From NCBI RefSeq assembly GCF_937881195.1, contig NZ_CALGFC010000053.1, positions 1 to 64,000 of the forward strand: a stretch of DNA of 64,000 nucleotides. The letters run 5' to 3'. Of the stretch, positions 1 through 8,373 are shown in pieces. The position numbers were made by a program, and so were the translations under genes. Position 1 is the first letter of the stretch, and every line of letters starts with the position of its first letter. The notes beneath the pieces are model-generated. The model did not search any database, was not told the origin of the DNA, and was given only the letters and a program-made list of their open reading frames with translations. The DNA is from an uncultured Methanobrevibacter sp. GTDB lineage: Archaea; Methanobacteriota; Methanobacteria; Methanobacteriales; Methanobacteriaceae.

Positions 1-60
1 TATTTCTTATTATTTCTTATTATTTCTTATTATTTCTTATTATTTCTTATTATTTCTTAT
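1..60. repeat. Decamer tandem repeat, six perfect copies
   Basis: Six exact head-to-tail copies of TATTTCTTAT fill the first 60 bases and the array may continue upstream of the window. The sequence then degrades into TATTTTATTT. A 25-base segment containing TTAGATTATAACTATT follows twice, near 70-95 and 112-133. No coding potential is visible. Confidence 0.9.
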
Positions 61-131
61 TATTTTATTTATTAGATTATAACTATTTTTTATTATTTTT
101 TATTATTTATTTATTAGATTATAACTATTTT

Positions 132-273
132 TTAAATCCAATTTTAATATTAAATATCTTTTTGTTAATTATCTTTTATTAAAACGATATTTTTAAATAT
201 AATAATCTTAATATTTAAAGAAAAATTGATAAAATATATAATGTACTTTACTTAATATTAAAATTGGATTTAA
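132..273. repeat. Perfect 22-bp inverted repeat bounding a 142-bp segment
   Basis: Bases 132-153 and 252-273 are exact reverse complements over 22 bp, with the core AAATCCAATTTTAATATTAA on the left. The 98 bases between are AT-rich and non-coding. A MITE-like remnant or a large hairpin in the untranslated region before the chelatase gene are both possible. I see no clear target-site duplication. Nothing else is recognisable in 1-461. Confidence 0.7.
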
Positions 274-461
274 TAAATGTGATATAAGTGAATTAATAAT
301 AAGATTTAAATAGAATTTTTATCATGTTAATTAGTATAATATTAATTAAACTCATTATTTAAATTAAAAATATCTAATTATTATTAAAAACACTTAATTT
401 AATTTTTAACCAACTCAAAATTACTAATTGTATCAACTAAAAATTTTAAGGAAAAACTAAT

Positions 462-986
462 ATGTTAGAAGAAAAATCAGAATTTAATCCAGATAACACT
501 GGAATTTTACTTATAAGTCATGGAAGCAGATTACCAATAGCTAGTGAAACTATAACTAGATTAGCTGAAATGTATGAGCAAGAAACTGATTTAAAAGTGG
601 GTGTAGCTTATATGGAAATACATGAACCTAATATTCCAGATGCACTAGATATTTTAGTAAAGGATACAAATATTGATACTGTAATTGCGGTTCCAGTATT
701 TTTGTCTCATGGAATGCATACTACACGAGATATTCCTAAAATATTACGCTTAAAAGATGAAGATTCTGATGAAGTTTCTCATCATCATAGTCATGAAGAT
801 CATAATGAAGGTTCTCACCATCATCATAGTCATGAAGGTCATAATGAAGGTTCTCACCATCATCATAGTCATGATTTAGAAAAAATAAATTTCGATGGAA
901 AAATTATTTACACTGAACCACTTGGAGCGGATCCTTTAGTTTTGGAGATAATAAAAAAAAGGGTGGAAAATGCTTTAAATCAATAA
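462..986 (+). CDS. cfbA: Sirohydrochlorin cobalto/nickelochelatase, short CbiX type (CfbA)
   Basis: This 174-residue protein matches the short archaeal CbiX family, which inserts Co2+ or Ni2+ into sirohydrochlorin for cobamide and coenzyme F430 synthesis. The N-terminal LLISHGSR motif and the later FLSHGMHTTRDIP motif carry the two expected metal-binding histidines. Residues about 105-138 form a histidine-rich loop made of repeated GSHHHHSHE(G/D)HNE units, inserted before the final strand-helix pair (IIYTEPLGADPLVLEII). His-rich stretches are known in archaeal CbiX proteins and may buffer or deliver nickel, but that role is inferred here. The start ATG follows an AAGGAAA-like site. The gene stands alone and converges on the next one. 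Confidence 0.88.
   Translation: MLEEKSEFNPDNTGILLISHGSRLPIASETITRLAEMYEQETDLKVGVAYMEIHEPNIPDALDILVKDTNIDTVIAVPVFLSHGMHTTRDIPKILRLKDEDSDEVSHHHSHEDHNEGSHHHHSHEGHNEGSHHHHSHDLEKINFDGKIIYTEPLGADPLVLEIIKKRVENALNQ
774..875 (+). repeat. In-frame 39-nt repeat encoding the His-rich loop
   Basis: Two and a half near-identical units of 36-39 nt lie at 774-809, 810-848 and 849-875. Each encodes about 13 residues of the pattern GSHHHHSHEGHNE. The near-perfect nucleotide identity indicates recent tandem expansion inside the chelatase gene. Confidence 0.85.
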
Positions 987-1112
987 ATTAATTTTTAATA
1001 ATATTATATTAATTAAATTTTATATTTTATTAATCATTAATTATTTAACCAATTATTAATCATTTATTAATAATTTAATAGATAATTTATTAGTCATTAA
1101 TAATATAACCAA

Positions 1113-1135
1113 TAATCAATCAATTAGATTGATTA
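1113..1135. terminator. Short hairpin between convergent genes
   Basis: An 8-bp inverted repeat (TAATCAAT / ATTGATTA) with a 7-nt loop lies between the converging ends of the chelatase gene and the secreted-protein gene. It could act as a bidirectional terminator. In such AT-rich DNA it could also be chance. Confidence 0.3.
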
Positions 1136-1149
1136 ATTAATAAAGTATA

Positions 1150-2292
1150 TTAATATATTTGGTTTGATTTTAAAATTTCAGTACCTCTTAATATTAATAA
1201 ATAAGCTTTCCCGTATTTGTCAAAGCTAATGCTCTCAAATTCACGCTTTGTTTTAAAAAGAGTATAATAAAAATCACTTTCTTTTAGATTACCGTTTAAA
1301 AGTTTAACCATAGGAATCGAATAAATAGCTCCATCAGAAACCAAATATAGTCTCTTATTTTTATTGTTAATGGCTAAAGATTGAGAATATATTCCAGGTC
1401 TTTTTTTTATGATAGTTAATAATTTCATTTTAATTTTATTGTGGTTTAATCTTCCAGAAAATATACAAATATACCCATTTGGATTTTTTTTAGTTTTAAC
1501 TATTTTATCTGTATAAAAATTTCCATATCTATCAAATGCTAAGTTATGAAATTGCTTAAAATATTTTTCAGTATTTTTTACTTTGAATTTGTAAATAATA
1601 GAAGGTTTCAATGTTTTTTTGTTTATTTTCATTAATTTCAAATTATTTGAGTTTTTCGCATTGTCTTGCCACATCCACAATGATTTAGTTTTTGGGTTAT
1701 AAGTTAATGATTGCCCATGCCCAACAATAAATTTAGGGCCAATTTTTATTGCTTTTTTTAGAGATTTTTGGCTTTTTGTAAGTTTTTTACCATCTCTCAT
1801 CGCTGCTCCTAATTTTCTCAATTTAACTAAACTTTTTCCATTATATTTATCTAATATATTTCTATCATATCTTATAACAAATCCCTTATTCATTCCATAT
1901 CCTGATGAAGTCAATAGGTACATATATTTTCCATTTATAACAACGGATTGGCAATTATACCAGTATTCTGTTTTTCCATTTTTACCCCCATTTTTCCAGG
2001 ACATTGGAAGAAAATATTTTGTTATAAATATATATTTTTTACCATATTTCGTTTTTAAAATGTTTTTTCTTTTTTCAAATCCCTTTGTTTTTGAATATTT
2101 TGCTGATTTTAGATATTTGCTAGCTTTAATAAAATTAGGTGCTTTATCATTATTTATTTTAACCATATCTTTATAATCAACATTACTTGTTCCTAATTCT
2201 TTAACAATAGTTGCATCTACACTTGAAATAGTTGAAAATAAAACCATAATTCCTAATATTAAGATAATTAGGGACATATTTCCTTTTTTCAT
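1150..2292 (-). CDS. Secreted beta-propeller-like protein, possibly helveticin J-like
   Basis: This 380-residue protein has an N-terminal signal peptide: a basic start, a hydrophobic stretch at about residues 8-24, and a probable cleavage after SSVDA. The mature part is lysine-rich. It contains repeated strand patterns of the form (G)QSLxxNxKxKxLW/LY and (F)xSxxFDxYGxxY, for example HGQSLTYNPKTKSLWMW, FHNLAFDRYGNFYTD, YSQSLAINNKNKRLYLV and FESISFDKYGKAYLLI. These look like propeller blades. The pattern resembles helveticin J-type class III bacteriocin proteins, which carry comparable HxQxW and EVESI segments. That assignment is weak and from memory. The protein is probably extracellular. The start follows an AAGGA site. 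It is monocistronic. Confidence 0.6.
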   Translation of the reverse strand: MKKGNMSLIILILGIMVLFSTISSVDATIVKELGTSNVDYKDMVKINNDKAPNFIKASKYLKSAKYSKTKGFEKRKNILKTKYGKKYIFITKYFLPMSWKNGGKNGKTEYWYNCQSVVINGKYMYLLTSSGYGMNKGFVIRYDRNILDKYNGKSLVKLRKLGAAMRDGKKLTKSQKSLKKAIKIGPKFIVGHGQSLTYNPKTKSLWMWQDNAKNSNNLKLMKINKKTLKPSIIYKFKVKNTEKYFKQFHNLAFDRYGNFYTDKIVKTKKNPNGYICIFSGRLNHNKIKMKLLTIIKKRPGIYSQSLAINNKNKRLYLVSDGAIYSIPMVKLLNGNLKESDFYYTLFKTKREFESISFDKYGKAYLLILRGTEILKSNQIY

Positions 2293-2754
2293 AATTATTT
2301 AAATCCTTGACTATTTTTGAATATAAAAATTATTCAGAATACTTATTAATATTATATATTTTTTTAAATTTGAATTTTATTGTTTTTGACCTAATTTTAA
2401 TAAGATATTCTTATAATTAATGTTTATTTCTTAAGATAATTTTGTTAAGATATTTTTATAATCTATTTTAATATAATATTTTAATAATTTATCTTCAATA
2501 ATATTTTCATAAATTTTTTATAATAATTATTTTAAATTATGTTACAATATTTAATTTTTTTAAATTAAATAATTATCCTTCTATTTTATATTATTATTAG
2601 CCTTTAAAAAAGAATTAAATAATTTTTTAATATTTGATTTTAAATTTAAAATATTTTAATAAATTAGATAATTTTCATTTCTAGTGATTTTTATTTTAAA
2701 AAATTTTAATAATTAAATAAAATTTTATTATATTTAATAAACATATACATTTAT
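2293..2754. other. Intergenic region, nothing recognised
   Basis: This AT-rich spacer lies between divergent genes and presumably holds promoters for both. A loose direct repeat, TAAGATATT(C/T)TTATAAT, occurs near 2400 and 2448. I found no ORF preceded by a ribosome site and no RNA-like GC island. Confidence 0.5.
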
Positions 2755-3861
2755 ATGAAAAATAGGGATCTTAAAGTTTCAGATCTTGGTGAGAAAAAAT
2801 TAATTGAAAGAATAGCAAAAAAATCCAAAAATTTTGATTTTAATCATAAAAAAGGATTAAATTCTTATATTGGGGATGATGCGGCATTAATTGATTTTTC
2901 AAATACTTCAATAAATGAAAAATATTATTTGGTTGCTACTTCTGATTTATTGATTCAAAAACATCACTTTCCAATCCAAATGTCTTATTTCCAAATGGGA
3001 TGGAAATCAGTTACAGTTAATGTAAGTGATATTGCAGCTATGGGGGCAATTCCAACTGGAATTTTAATTAGTCTAGCTATTCCTCAAAATTTATCTCTTA
3101 AATCTTTTGATGAGATAATAAATGGAATTTTAGAAGCATGTAATTATTATAAAATACCTTTAATAGGTGGAGATACAAATCAGGCTGATCAAATAATAAT
3201 CTCAGGGACTGCTTTAGGAAAAGTTGAACATAAAAATTCTAAAATGAAGTATGGATTTAAAAATGGGGATAAAATAGCTGTAACTGGACAATTAGGTCTT
3301 GCAGCTCTTGGTTTTGAGATATTGAAAGAAAAAAATCAAGAAATAATTAAAATGCTTACAGAAAAACACTTAGAAAATAAGGAAAATATCTCTAATATAA
3401 TCAATTTATCTATAGAAAAAGCCTTAAATCCAAGTGCAAAATTAAATGAAGGGATCAATTTATCTGAAATTGCTTCATCGTCCACAGATATAACTGATGG
3501 TTTGGCAAGTGAGCTTTATGAATTATTTGATGCAGATAAATCCTTTAATAAAAATTCAAATCTAGGAATTAGAGTTTATGAAGATAAGATATCTAAAGAA
3601 CCACTTTTTAAAGAGATGAATATTTTATCTAAAATATTGAATAAAGATATATTTGAACTTATTTTCCATATAGGTGAAGATTTTGAACTTTTATTTACTT
3701 TTAATGATAAGATTGAGGATATTGATAAATTATTAAAAAAAGTTAATTTTTTCATAATTGGCGAAATTAATAATTCCAATAGGGTTGAAATTGAATATTC
3801 TAATGGAAAAGTTGAAAAATTATCTTCAAAGGGGTATGAACATTTTTCCAATGTTTCATGA
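2755..3861 (+). CDS. thiL: Thiamine-monophosphate kinase ThiL
   Basis: This 368-residue protein is an ATP-dependent ThiL-type kinase that converts thiamine monophosphate to thiamine diphosphate in the cytoplasm. Family signatures in order are an N-terminal IGDDAALI metal/phosphate site, VNVSDIAAMGAIPTGILISLAIP, GGDTNQAD and STDITDGLASEL. These are the conserved elements of the PurM/ThiL ATP-binding fold. The length is slightly above the usual 310-340 residues. No Shine-Dalgarno sequence is visible before the ATG, so a leaderless transcript is possible. An unrelated radical SAM gene follows about 100 bp downstream. Confidence 0.93.
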   Translation: MKNRDLKVSDLGEKKLIERIAKKSKNFDFNHKKGLNSYIGDDAALIDFSNTSINEKYYLVATSDLLIQKHHFPIQMSYFQMGWKSVTVNVSDIAAMGAIPTGILISLAIPQNLSLKSFDEIINGILEACNYYKIPLIGGDTNQADQIIISGTALGKVEHKNSKMKYGFKNGDKIAVTGQLGLAALGFEILKEKNQEIIKMLTEKHLENKENISNIINLSIEKALNPSAKLNEGINLSEIASSSTDITDGLASELYELFDADKSFNKNSNLGIRVYEDKISKEPLFKEMNILSKILNKDIFELIFHIGEDFELLFTFNDKIEDIDKLLKKVNFFIIGEINNSNRVEIEYSNGKVEKLSSKGYEHFSNVS

Positions 3862-3964
3862 TTAATAATAACTTTATTAATGAATTTATTTTTAATAATT
3901 ATTTTTCATTAAATATATTTTTAATATATTTATTATTTATAATTTAATTTAAGGAGTAATTTTA

Positions 3965-4969
3965 ATGATTATTGAATCAATTTTATTCAATAAATTGGAA
4001 AATAAAAAAGTTAAATGTAATGTTTGTAATCATAGATGTAAAATTGCTGAAAATAAACAAGGGTTTTGTTTAACAAGAAATAATTTAAATGGAAAGCTAT
4101 ATTCTTGTAATTATGCTCTTATATCATCTCAAGCTATCGATCCAATTGAAAAAAAACCTTTATATCATTTTTTGCCAGGATCATTAACATATTCTTTAGG
4201 TGGTTTTGGTTGTAATATGAGATGTTTGAATTGTCAGAACTATATAATATCTCAAAATATTGATAAGCATAATGAATCCATTGAAATTCTTCCAGAAAAG
4301 GTTGTTAAAAATGCAATCAATGCCAATTGTCAATCGATTGCTTGGACATATAATGAACCTACCATGTACTTAGAATATGTTCTAGAAACTGCTTTAATAT
4401 CACACGAAAATGGACTTAAAAATATTTATGTTAGTAATGGTTATATGAGTGATGAATCTCTTAATTTATTACTTCCTCAAATTGATGCTTTTAATATAGA
4501 TTTAAAATCAATGAGTAATGAATTTTATATAAATAATTGTAAAGCCACACTTGAACCTATTTTAAACAATTTAAAAAATATATATGAACATAAAAATCAT
4601 CTAGAAATTACAAATCTTTTAATAGGAGGATATAATGATTCATATGAATTAATAAAAAGTTTAACTGATTTCATTGCAGATGAACTTGGTAAAGATGTTC
4701 CACTTCATTTTTCTAGATTTTTTCCTTATTATAAAATGTCACATGTTCCACCTACAGAAATTAGCAAACTTGAGATAGCTAAAGAAATAGCTATTGAATC
4801 TGGTTTAAATAATATTTATTTAGGAAATGTGCCTTTTAAACAAAATACCAAATGTCCTAATTGTGGTGAATTGTTGATTGAAAGAGATGGTTATAATATT
4901 AAAAATATGAATATGATTACTGGTGGTAAATGTGGTATCTGCCATAAAGAATTAAATTTTGCTGAATAA
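3965..4969 (+). CDS. amrS: AmmeMemoRadiSam system radical SAM enzyme
   Basis: This 334-residue radical SAM protein matches the AmrS family that co-occurs with AMMECR1 and Memo homologues in archaea and bacteria. Its biochemical role is not settled. The CxxxCxxC cluster motif is C83, C87 and C90 in GGFGCNMRCLNCQNY. An N-terminal cysteine set (CNVCNHRCKI...GFC) and a C-terminal CPNCGELL...CGICHKEL knuckle are both characteristic of this group. The FNIDLKSMSNEFYINNCKA segment is also typical. The start ATG has a strong AAGGAG site. Partner genes are not in this window. Confidence 0.88.
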   Translation: MIIESILFNKLENKKVKCNVCNHRCKIAENKQGFCLTRNNLNGKLYSCNYALISSQAIDPIEKKPLYHFLPGSLTYSLGGFGCNMRCLNCQNYIISQNIDKHNESIEILPEKVVKNAINANCQSIAWTYNEPTMYLEYVLETALISHENGLKNIYVSNGYMSDESLNLLLPQIDAFNIDLKSMSNEFYINNCKATLEPILNNLKNIYEHKNHLEITNLLIGGYNDSYELIKSLTDFIADELGKDVPLHFSRFFPYYKMSHVPPTEISKLEIAKEIAIESGLNNIYLGNVPFKQNTKCPNCGELLIERDGYNIKNMNMITGGKCGICHKELNFAE

Positions 4970-5200
4970 TTAAGTAATTAACTATTTTTATAAACATATT
5001 ATAATAATAGGTTTATATATTTAATATGGTTATTATACAACTATATAATATTAAAATACTATTAATAAGAATATTTTATAAAAACATTTTAATAAAAAAT
5101 TTTTATTCAATACTCATCTAATCTTTATTTAAAATTAATTTAATCTTTATTTAAAATTCATTTAATTTTTATTTAAAAATATATTGGGAGAGAAACTAAT

Positions 5201-5758
5201 TTGAACAAGTTTAAATTCATTAAAACTTCTATCAACGGAGTTTTTATAATCGAACCTACAGTTTTTGCTGATGAAAGAGGATATTTTATGGAATCTTACC
5301 ATAAAAAAGAATTTGAAAAAAATGGTTTAAAAGTTGATTTTGTTCAGGATAATCAATCTAAATCTACAAAAGGTGTTTTGAGGGGGCTTCACTTTCAATA
5401 TACTCGACCACAAGGTAAATTAGTTAGGGTTATTAAAGGAGAAGTTTTCGATGTAGCTGTTGATTTAAGAAAAAATTCTTCAACTTATGGAAAATATGAA
5501 AGTGTTATTCTTTCAGAAGATAATAAGAAACAGTTTTATATTCCTCCAGGTTTTGCACATGGATTTTTAGTTTTAAGTGATGAGGCAGAGTTTACTTATA
5601 AATGCACAGATTTTTATAATGGTTCTGATGAAGGAGGAATCATCTGGAATGATTTGGATATAAATATCAATTGGCCTTTAGATGATAAAGAATTGATTCT
5701 TTCAGATAAAGATCAGAAATGGAAGACTTTAAAAGATACAATAACCGATTTTAAATAA
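5201..5758 (+). CDS. rfbC: dTDP-4-dehydrorhamnose 3,5-epimerase
   Basis: This 185-residue RmlC/RfbC cupin epimerises dTDP-4-keto-6-deoxyglucose in dTDP-L-rhamnose synthesis. Visible signatures are FADERGYFMESYHKKEF, VQDNQSKSTKGVLRGLHFQ with the catalytic His, RVIKGEVFDVAVDLRKNSSTYGKY, and FYIPPGFAHGFLVLSDEAEFTYKCTDFYN. The length is normal. The start codon is TTG, preceded by GGGAG about 10 nt upstream. rfbB follows in the same orientation after about 50 bp. The remaining two pathway genes are about 30 kb away at 35.6-37.4 kb. Confidence 0.95.
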   Translation: MNKFKFIKTSINGVFIIEPTVFADERGYFMESYHKKEFEKNGLKVDFVQDNQSKSTKGVLRGLHFQYTRPQGKLVRVIKGEVFDVAVDLRKNSSTYGKYESVILSEDNKKQFYIPPGFAHGFLVLSDEAEFTYKCTDFYNGSDEGGIIWNDLDININWPLDDKELILSDKDQKWKTLKDTITDFK

Positions 5759-5807
5759 TTTTAAATAATTTTCATTAATTCAGTGATTTGTTAAAAGGAG
5801 GAAAATT

Positions 5808-6830
5808 ATGGATATATTAGTAACTGGAGGAGCAGGATTCATTGGAAGTAATTTTATACATTATATTTTAAATAAATATCCTGATTATAATATTATAAAT
5901 TTAGATTCACTTACTTACTGTGGTAATTTAGAAAATTTAAAAGAACTAGAAACTAATACACACTATAAATTTATTAAAGGCGATATTTTAGACAATAACC
6001 TTCTTGATTCTCTAATAAATGGAAATAATATTGATTATATAGTCAATTTCGCTGCTGAATCTCATGTCGATCGTAGTATTCAAAACCCTAAAATTTTTCT
6101 CGAATCTAATATTATTGGGACTCAAAATCTTCTTGAAATTGCTAAAAAGTACTATGAAAATGGTCAAATTAAGAAGTATATTCAAATATCTACTGATGAA
6201 GTATATGGGACTCTTGGAAAAACAGGTTATTTCACTGAAGAAACACCGTTAGCTCCAAATAGTCCTTATTCTGCAAGTAAAGCTGGAGCTGACATGATCG
6301 TTAGGGCATATTATGAAACATTTAACCTTCCTATAAATATAACTCGATGTTCTAACAATTATGGGCCTTATCAGTTTCCAGAGAAATTAATTCCTTTAAT
6401 TATAAATAATGCATTAAAAAATAAGAAATTACCTGTTTATGGAGATGGAAAAAATATTCGGGACTGGCTACATGTCTATGATCACTGCACGGCTATTGAT
6501 TTAGTAATGAAAAACGGAAAAATTGGGGATGTATATAATATTGGTGGAAATAATGAAAAAACAAATATTGATATTGTTAAAATAATTCTTGACTATTTAA
6601 ATAAGCCTGAAGATCTTATTGAATTTGTGAAAGATAGATTAGGGCATGATAAAAGATATGCAATTGATTCAAGAAAAATAAAAAAGGAATTAGGATGGAA
6701 ACCTAAATATAATTTTGAATCAGGAATAATTGAAACAATAGAATGGTATTTGAATAATAATAAATGGCTTGAAAAAGTTAGCTCTGGAGAATATATACAT
6801 TATTATGATAAAATGTATAATAAAATTTGA
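5808..6830 (+). CDS. rfbB: dTDP-glucose 4,6-dehydratase
   Basis: This 340-residue extended-SDR enzyme converts dTDP-glucose to dTDP-4-keto-6-deoxyglucose. It has the NAD-binding VTGGAGFIGSNF motif, FAAESHVDRSI, the STDEVYGTL segment with catalytic Asp-Glu, and the YSASKAGAD motif containing the YxxxK pair. RCSNNYGPYQFPEKLIPL and GDGKNIRDWLHVYDH are RmlB-specific. An AAGGAGG site precedes the ATG. It is co-oriented with rfbC and probably co-transcribed. Confidence 0.95.
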   Translation: MDILVTGGAGFIGSNFIHYILNKYPDYNIINLDSLTYCGNLENLKELETNTHYKFIKGDILDNNLLDSLINGNNIDYIVNFAAESHVDRSIQNPKIFLESNIIGTQNLLEIAKKYYENGQIKKYIQISTDEVYGTLGKTGYFTEETPLAPNSPYSASKAGADMIVRAYYETFNLPINITRCSNNYGPYQFPEKLIPLIINNALKNKKLPVYGDGKNIRDWLHVYDHCTAIDLVMKNGKIGDVYNIGGNNEKTNIDIVKIILDYLNKPEDLIEFVKDRLGHDKRYAIDSRKIKKELGWKPKYNFESGIIETIEWYLNNNKWLEKVSSGEYIHYYDKMYNKI

Positions 6831-6954
6831 TTAGGAATATAATTTAGCTATTTCTATAAAATTTATTTTCATAACTTTTCTTTAAATTTTTATTAAAATA
6901 CTAAACTTTCCTATTATTATTATTAATATTAAAGTGTTATCTTTAATTTTTTAT

Positions 6955-8238
6955 TTATTCACTAAAACTTACTCTTTCAAATTCATCTTCTTTTCCAAGT
7001 AATTTTGTAGCATCAACACCAACTTTTGTAGTTGTACCATCAGGCAGTGCTACAGGATCAAGAGATGATCCTCTTGCTTTAGGAACAATTATTATATCAT
7101 CATCGCCTTTAACTCTAGTAGCTATAGCATATTCAATATCCTGTGGATCAAAAATGTTAACATCTTCATCAACTACTACTGTATGTTTTAAAGAAGGATG
7201 TGCAGCTAGTGATGCCATAATAACATTTTTACCATCACCTTGTGTCTGTTTTTTGATAGATATTGCTGCATGAAGCCAACAACAACCTCCTTCTGTTAAT
7301 AAAACATTTTTAACAGTTGGAACAGTATTTTTAACAGCTTGGAAAATTCTAGGCTCTTGAGGAAGGCCTTGAAGTAATTTATGCTCGAATCCTGCTGGAA
7401 GAATTGCATGATACATTGCATTATTCTTTATATACATATAATTTAATTTTATCACTGGTTCTTCTCTAACTACATCATAAGTATCTGTTAAATCTACAAA
7501 AGGCCCTTCTTTAGCTCTTTCTCCAGCCAATATTTTCCCTTCAAATATTATGTCTGCTTTTGGAACTTTTAAACCACTTTTTTCTAATTCTATCAATTCA
7601 AGATTTCCATTATTAAATGCATTTGCCACTTCCATTTCATCGTAGTCTATAGGAACAGATGTAGTTGTTGAAAGAAGTGTTGAAGGATTCATTCCAATAG
7701 CTATTGCTATTTCCAAATCTTTACCTAATTTTTCTGATTTTTGGAAATAAGTATATAGATTTCTTGGAACAATTCTAATAGCTAATTTATCTTTTCCAAT
7801 AACTAACATTCTATGGATAGATGCATTTTGTATTCCTGTTTCTGGATCTTTTGCAAAAACAACTCCTGCAGTTATATATGCTCCTCCATCTCGTTTATAA
7901 TGTTTCAATATTGGTATTTCACTTAAATTTGCTTTTTTTCCATTGTATTCTAAATCATCAATCTTTCTATATTTAGTTACTTTTTTAGGATTTTCAGTAG
8001 CTTTAATAACTTCTTTTGTTATTTCATCAACATTGCAACCTATTGATTTAGCTATTTTTTCTCTTGTATTGCAAATTCCAGAGATTATTGGAATATCATA
8101 ACCCTTTATATTTTTTAATATAACTGTCTTTTTTGGATGTTTTCTTAGTATTTTCGCCGCTTCAAATTCGGTAGAAATTTCTCTTTCTATAGTTAAAACT
8201 TCATCCTCATCTTCTATTATATTTAAAAAATCTTTCAT
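6955..8238 (-). CDS. UbiD-family decarboxylase, probably anhydromevalonate phosphate decarboxylase
   Basis: This 427-residue UbiD-family enzyme would use prenylated FMN made by a UbiX partner. Visible family segments are NASIHRMLVIGKDKLAIRI, the EGPFVDLTDTYD region containing catalytic acidic residues, GGCCWLHAAISI, KHTVVVDEDVNIFDP and a C-terminal LPDGTTTKVGVDATKLLG. In archaea that use the modified mevalonate pathway, a UbiD homologue of this size decarboxylates trans-anhydromevalonate 5-phosphate to isopentenyl phosphate. That is the likeliest role in a methanogen. An aromatic decarboxylase cannot be excluded. A GAGGT site precedes the ATG. Confidence 0.82.
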   Translation of the reverse strand: MKDFLNIIEDEDEVLTIEREISTEFEAAKILRKHPKKTVILKNIKGYDIPIISGICNTREKIAKSIGCNVDEITKEVIKATENPKKVTKYRKIDDLEYNGKKANLSEIPILKHYKRDGGAYITAGVVFAKDPETGIQNASIHRMLVIGKDKLAIRIVPRNLYTYFQKSEKLGKDLEIAIAIGMNPSTLLSTTTSVPIDYDEMEVANAFNNGNLELIELEKSGLKVPKADIIFEGKILAGERAKEGPFVDLTDTYDVVREEPVIKLNYMYIKNNAMYHAILPAGFEHKLLQGLPQEPRIFQAVKNTVPTVKNVLLTEGGCCWLHAAISIKKQTQGDGKNVIMASLAAHPSLKHTVVVDEDVNIFDPQDIEYAIATRVKGDDDIIIVPKARGSSLDPVALPDGTTTKVGVDATKLLGKEDEFERVSFSE

Positions 8239-8373
8239 AAAAATACCTCGTGGTTTATATTTTTAATTAATAATTTATTAATAGCTAAATTTATTTTTTT
8301 TATTTGAATATTTTTTTTATTGGCTTTATTTATAAATAAACCAATTTTATTTAAAATTTTAGTTTGTTTGAGT

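Noticed and set aside
1..60. Possible CRISPR array
   Set aside because: Repeats are 10 bp with no spacers, so this is a simple tandem repeat.
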